This document shows, one piece after another, positions 6,810-8,082 of a stretch of 8,082 nt of DNA. The notes below the pieces were generated by a model that had not been told where the DNA came from, searched no databases, and worked only from the letters and a program-made list of their open reading frames with translations. A program made the translations under genes and the position numbers. The stretch is from Spirochaetota bacterium (GTDB taxonomy: Bacteria; Spirochaetota; UBA4802; UBA5368): the NCBI GenBank assembly GCA_017998475.1, contig JAGODA010000147.1, forward strand, positions 1 through 8,082. The letters run 5' to 3'. Position 1 is the stretch's first letter; every line of letters begins with the position of its first letter.

Positions 6810-7739
6810 TTACTCACACGGGCACCGGTAGTACCGCCTACCTCCCGAAGTGGCTTCTTCAATCAGTTTTCGGCCAACGAGATCTCCGATGTGCTTGAGG
6901 GCCTCATTCCGGTGTATTCCGAGGCCGCTTGCGATATCCTCCACAGTACACGGCCGCCTGCTAATTGCCTGTAAAACCTGCTCGCGTGTCGCACTGAAGC
7001 CGTCGGTGACCGACACGTGCCGGTAATCGGCTATAACCTCGGCGTGCGGCGTGAACATCCCCGCTATCTCGCGTAATTTCCGGAAGGGTACCTTGACCGC
7101 GTAGTCCTCCGCCGGCGGCCTCGTCACGGTATTGAGCTGAACCCTGTCCGGGGCGATCCCCACCACACAGTCGGCAAGCTTCGCTACCTCATCCCGCAAC
7201 GACGTATAGCCGCCAAGGATAAAAATCTCCAGCCACATCTCTCCCGGGTATACACGGCGAAATTCGGCCAGCCCATCCATCACCCGCGCGAACTCGAGTT
7301 CGGGGCAGGGCCTGTTTACGGCCCGAAACATCGCCTCATCTCCCGCATCGAGGGAAGGTATGACCAGATGAGCCTCGGAAAGCTGACGGCGCACCTCCTC
7401 GTTCCACAGAAAAGACCCGTTGGTAAGCACCGCGACCGGAATGTCGGTCATGGAACGCACCCGCTCGATGAGCTCCCCAACCCTCGAATACAGTGTAGGC
7501 TCCCCGGAGCCGCTGAGCGTGATATAATCCGGGCGGGATGACAGTCTCTCCCCGATCTCCCCGACGATATCGTCAAACGGCACCCACTCTTTTCGCTCGA
7601 GCGTCTGAAGAGTCGTTCTGCCGAGTTGACAATAGATGCAATCGTATGAACAGGTCTTGAAAGGAATACAATCGACCCCGAGAGAACGACCGAGCCTGCG
7701 GGATGGAACCGGGCCGAAAACATATTTCGACGCCGTCAT
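6810..7739 (-). CDS. Radical SAM protein (COG0731-like) with C-terminal winged helix
   Basis: The 309-residue protein begins FGPVPSRRLGRSLGVD, a hallmark of a COG0731-type radical SAM family. It carries the 4Fe-4S motif C30-x3-C34-x2-C37 (TCSYDCIYCQLG) and the SAM-contacting SGSGEPTL at 76-83. The barrel runs to about residue 245. Residues about 250-305 look like a winged helix-turn-helix (TREQVLQAIS, TVEDIASGLGIHRNEALKHIGDLVGRKLIE), and the C-terminus ends in RCPCE with two more cysteines. The reaction and substrate of this subgroup are not known to me. The winged helix suggests nucleic-acid or protein contact. Start: ATG 7739 sits directly before the conserved domain, with purine-rich GGTGGGGATGGGG at 7742-7754 upstream. 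It is the first gene of the minus-strand operon; its stop is 18 nt before the flavoprotein start. The region upstream contains a Fur-like box. Confidence 0.88.
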   Translation of the reverse strand: MTASKYVFGPVPSRRLGRSLGVDCIPFKTCSYDCIYCQLGRTTLQTLERKEWVPFDDIVGEIGERLSSRPDYITLSGSGEPTLYSRVGELIERVRSMTDIPVAVLTNGSFLWNEEVRRQLSEAHLVIPSLDAGDEAMFRAVNRPCPELEFARVMDGLAEFRRVYPGEMWLEIFILGGYTSLRDEVAKLADCVVGIAPDRVQLNTVTRPPAEDYAVKVPFRKLREIAGMFTPHAEVIADYRHVSVTDGFSATREQVLQAISRRPCTVEDIASGLGIHRNEALKHIGDLVGRKLIEEATSGGRRYYRCPCE

Positions 7740-7808
7740 CGCCCCATCCCCACCAAGTATTCATACATTTTATTCACCGCCAAGCACACCCGGGAATACC
7801 CATTTAAT

Positions 7809-7827
7809 GATAACGATAACTATTTTC
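7809..7827 (-). promoter_or_regulatory. Fur-like box in front of the radical SAM operon
   Basis: GATAACGATAACTATTTTC matches the classical 19-bp Fur box GATAATGATAATCATTATC at 15 of 19 positions. On the minus strand it fills the spacer of a candidate promoter, TTGAAA (7829-7824), 16 nt, TTAAAT (7807-7802), about 60 nt before the operon start. Position and match suggest iron-dependent repression, but the site is imperfect and in AT-rich DNA. Confidence 0.42.
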
Positions 7828-8012
7828 AATAGTCGGGTATAAAATCAACTCCATTTTCATGAAGCTTCAATTTTAAGTATTTACCGGAACGGCCCCGCCA
7901 CCCGCATCCCTACTATCAACCTGTCACAAAATCCATATGAATCTAGGATTTTCTTATTTTTCAGGCCAAATTATTAATTTCTGGATTTAATCGGCATTTT
8001 TTTATAAAAAAG

Positions 8013-8041
8013 TTGACAGGTGCACGAATACGGGATATATT
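8013..8041 (+). promoter_or_regulatory. Near-consensus sigma70-type promoter
   Basis: TTGACA at 8013-8018, an exact -35 consensus, is followed by exactly 17 nt and TATATT at 8036-8041, one base from the -10 consensus. Transcription would start near 8048 and give a leader of under 50 nt before a gene beginning just outside the window. The -10 overlaps the left end of the Fur palindrome. Confidence 0.75.
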
Positions 8042-8064
8042 GATAATGAATATCATTATCAATA
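8038..8064. promoter_or_regulatory. Fur box (near-perfect palindrome)
   Basis: TATTGATAATGA (8038-8049) and TCATTATCAATA (8053-8064) are perfect inverted 12-bp arms around ATA. The inner 19 bp match the classical Fur box at 17 of 19 positions, with both mismatches in the centre. It covers part of the -10 element and the predicted transcription start, the standard place for repression by iron-loaded Fur. Confidence 0.85.
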
Positions 8065-8073
8065 AAAATCAAC

Positions 8074-8078
8074 GGAGG
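8074..8078 (+). promoter_or_regulatory. Ribosome binding site of a gene starting beyond the window
   Basis: GGAGG lies 4 nt before the right edge, so the start codon of the Fur-controlled gene should be within the next few bases. Nothing of the gene itself is in the window. Confidence 0.7.
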
Positions 8079-8082
8079 TTTG

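Larger units (their letters stand above)
7740..8082. promoter_or_regulatory. Intergenic control region, divergent promoters
   Basis: A 343-bp AT-rich region with no recognisable gene. It holds the leader and promoter of the radical SAM operon (left, minus strand) and, at the right end, a promoter with Fur box and ribosome site for a plus-strand gene beyond the window. The middle (about 7865-8005) contains only weak symmetric elements: AAAATCC at 7928-7934 with GGATTTT at 7946-7952, and AAATTA/TAATTT at 7968-7980. Confidence 0.6.

Noticed and set aside
6162..6974. Long plus-strand open frame (270 codons) opposite the flavoprotein and radical SAM genes
   Set aside because: It is antisense to two strongly recognised proteins, spans their junction, has no family resemblance and arises from GC-rich codon structure.
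7804..7860. An 18-residue minus-strand open frame (ATG 7860, TAA 7804) upstream of the radical SAM gene, possible leader peptide
   Set aside because: No Shine-Dalgarno site precedes it, its codons run through the Fur-like box and candidate promoter, and it would need transcription from further upstream. Most likely chance.
7928..7952. Inverted repeat AAAATCC/GGATTTT followed by a T-rich stretch, possible terminator
   Set aside because: The stem is short and AT-rich with an 11-nt loop, and no plus-strand gene ends before it. Not reported as a terminator.

Overview
The window is a gene-dense, GC-rich bacterial stretch. Shine-Dalgarno sites are good, transcription units are compact, and the intergenic regulatory regions are sharply AT-rich. 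No rRNA, tRNA, CRISPR array, insertion sequence or other mobile element was recognised. Iron control by a Fur-type repressor is suggested at the right edge. Together with a polysulfide/CoA-disulfide reductase-like flavoprotein, a radical SAM enzyme and a DUF4405 membrane protein, this suits an environmental anaerobe or facultative anaerobe. The content would fit a spirochaete or a delta-proteobacterium-like lineage, but the sequence alone does not settle the phylum.

Left part (1-2170, minus strand): a membrane-anchored protein with an Fn3-like segment and the start of a glycosidase-type five-bladed beta-propeller, cut by the window edge, lies downstream of an EntS-like (MFS_3) exporter. Centre (2171-4186): an AT-rich divergent control region with operator-like inverted repeats and a strong leader hairpin separates the exporter from a plus-strand FadD-like acyl-CoA ligase. 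The ligase ends at a long hairpin that lies between convergent genes.

Right part (4228-7739, minus strand): a tightly packed four-gene unit. In transcription order it encodes a COG0731-type radical SAM protein with a C-terminal winged helix, an FAD/NAD(P)H disulfide reductase fused to a rhodanese domain, a small membrane protein with a C-x2-C-x4-C motif between two helices, and a DUF4405 membrane protein with histidines in a helix. Spacings are 18 nt, 4 nt and a 14-nt overlap, so co-transcription and translational coupling are likely. My working hypothesis is that the flavoprotein, the Cys-rich membrane protein and the DUF4405 protein form a sulfane-sulfur or thiol redox module linked to the membrane.

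Right edge (7740-8082): a control region with a weaker Fur-like box in front of the radical SAM operon. At the very end it carries a near-consensus sigma70 promoter (TTGACA, 17 nt, TATATT) overlapped by a near-perfect Fur palindrome, followed by a GGAGG site. The gene it controls starts just outside the window.
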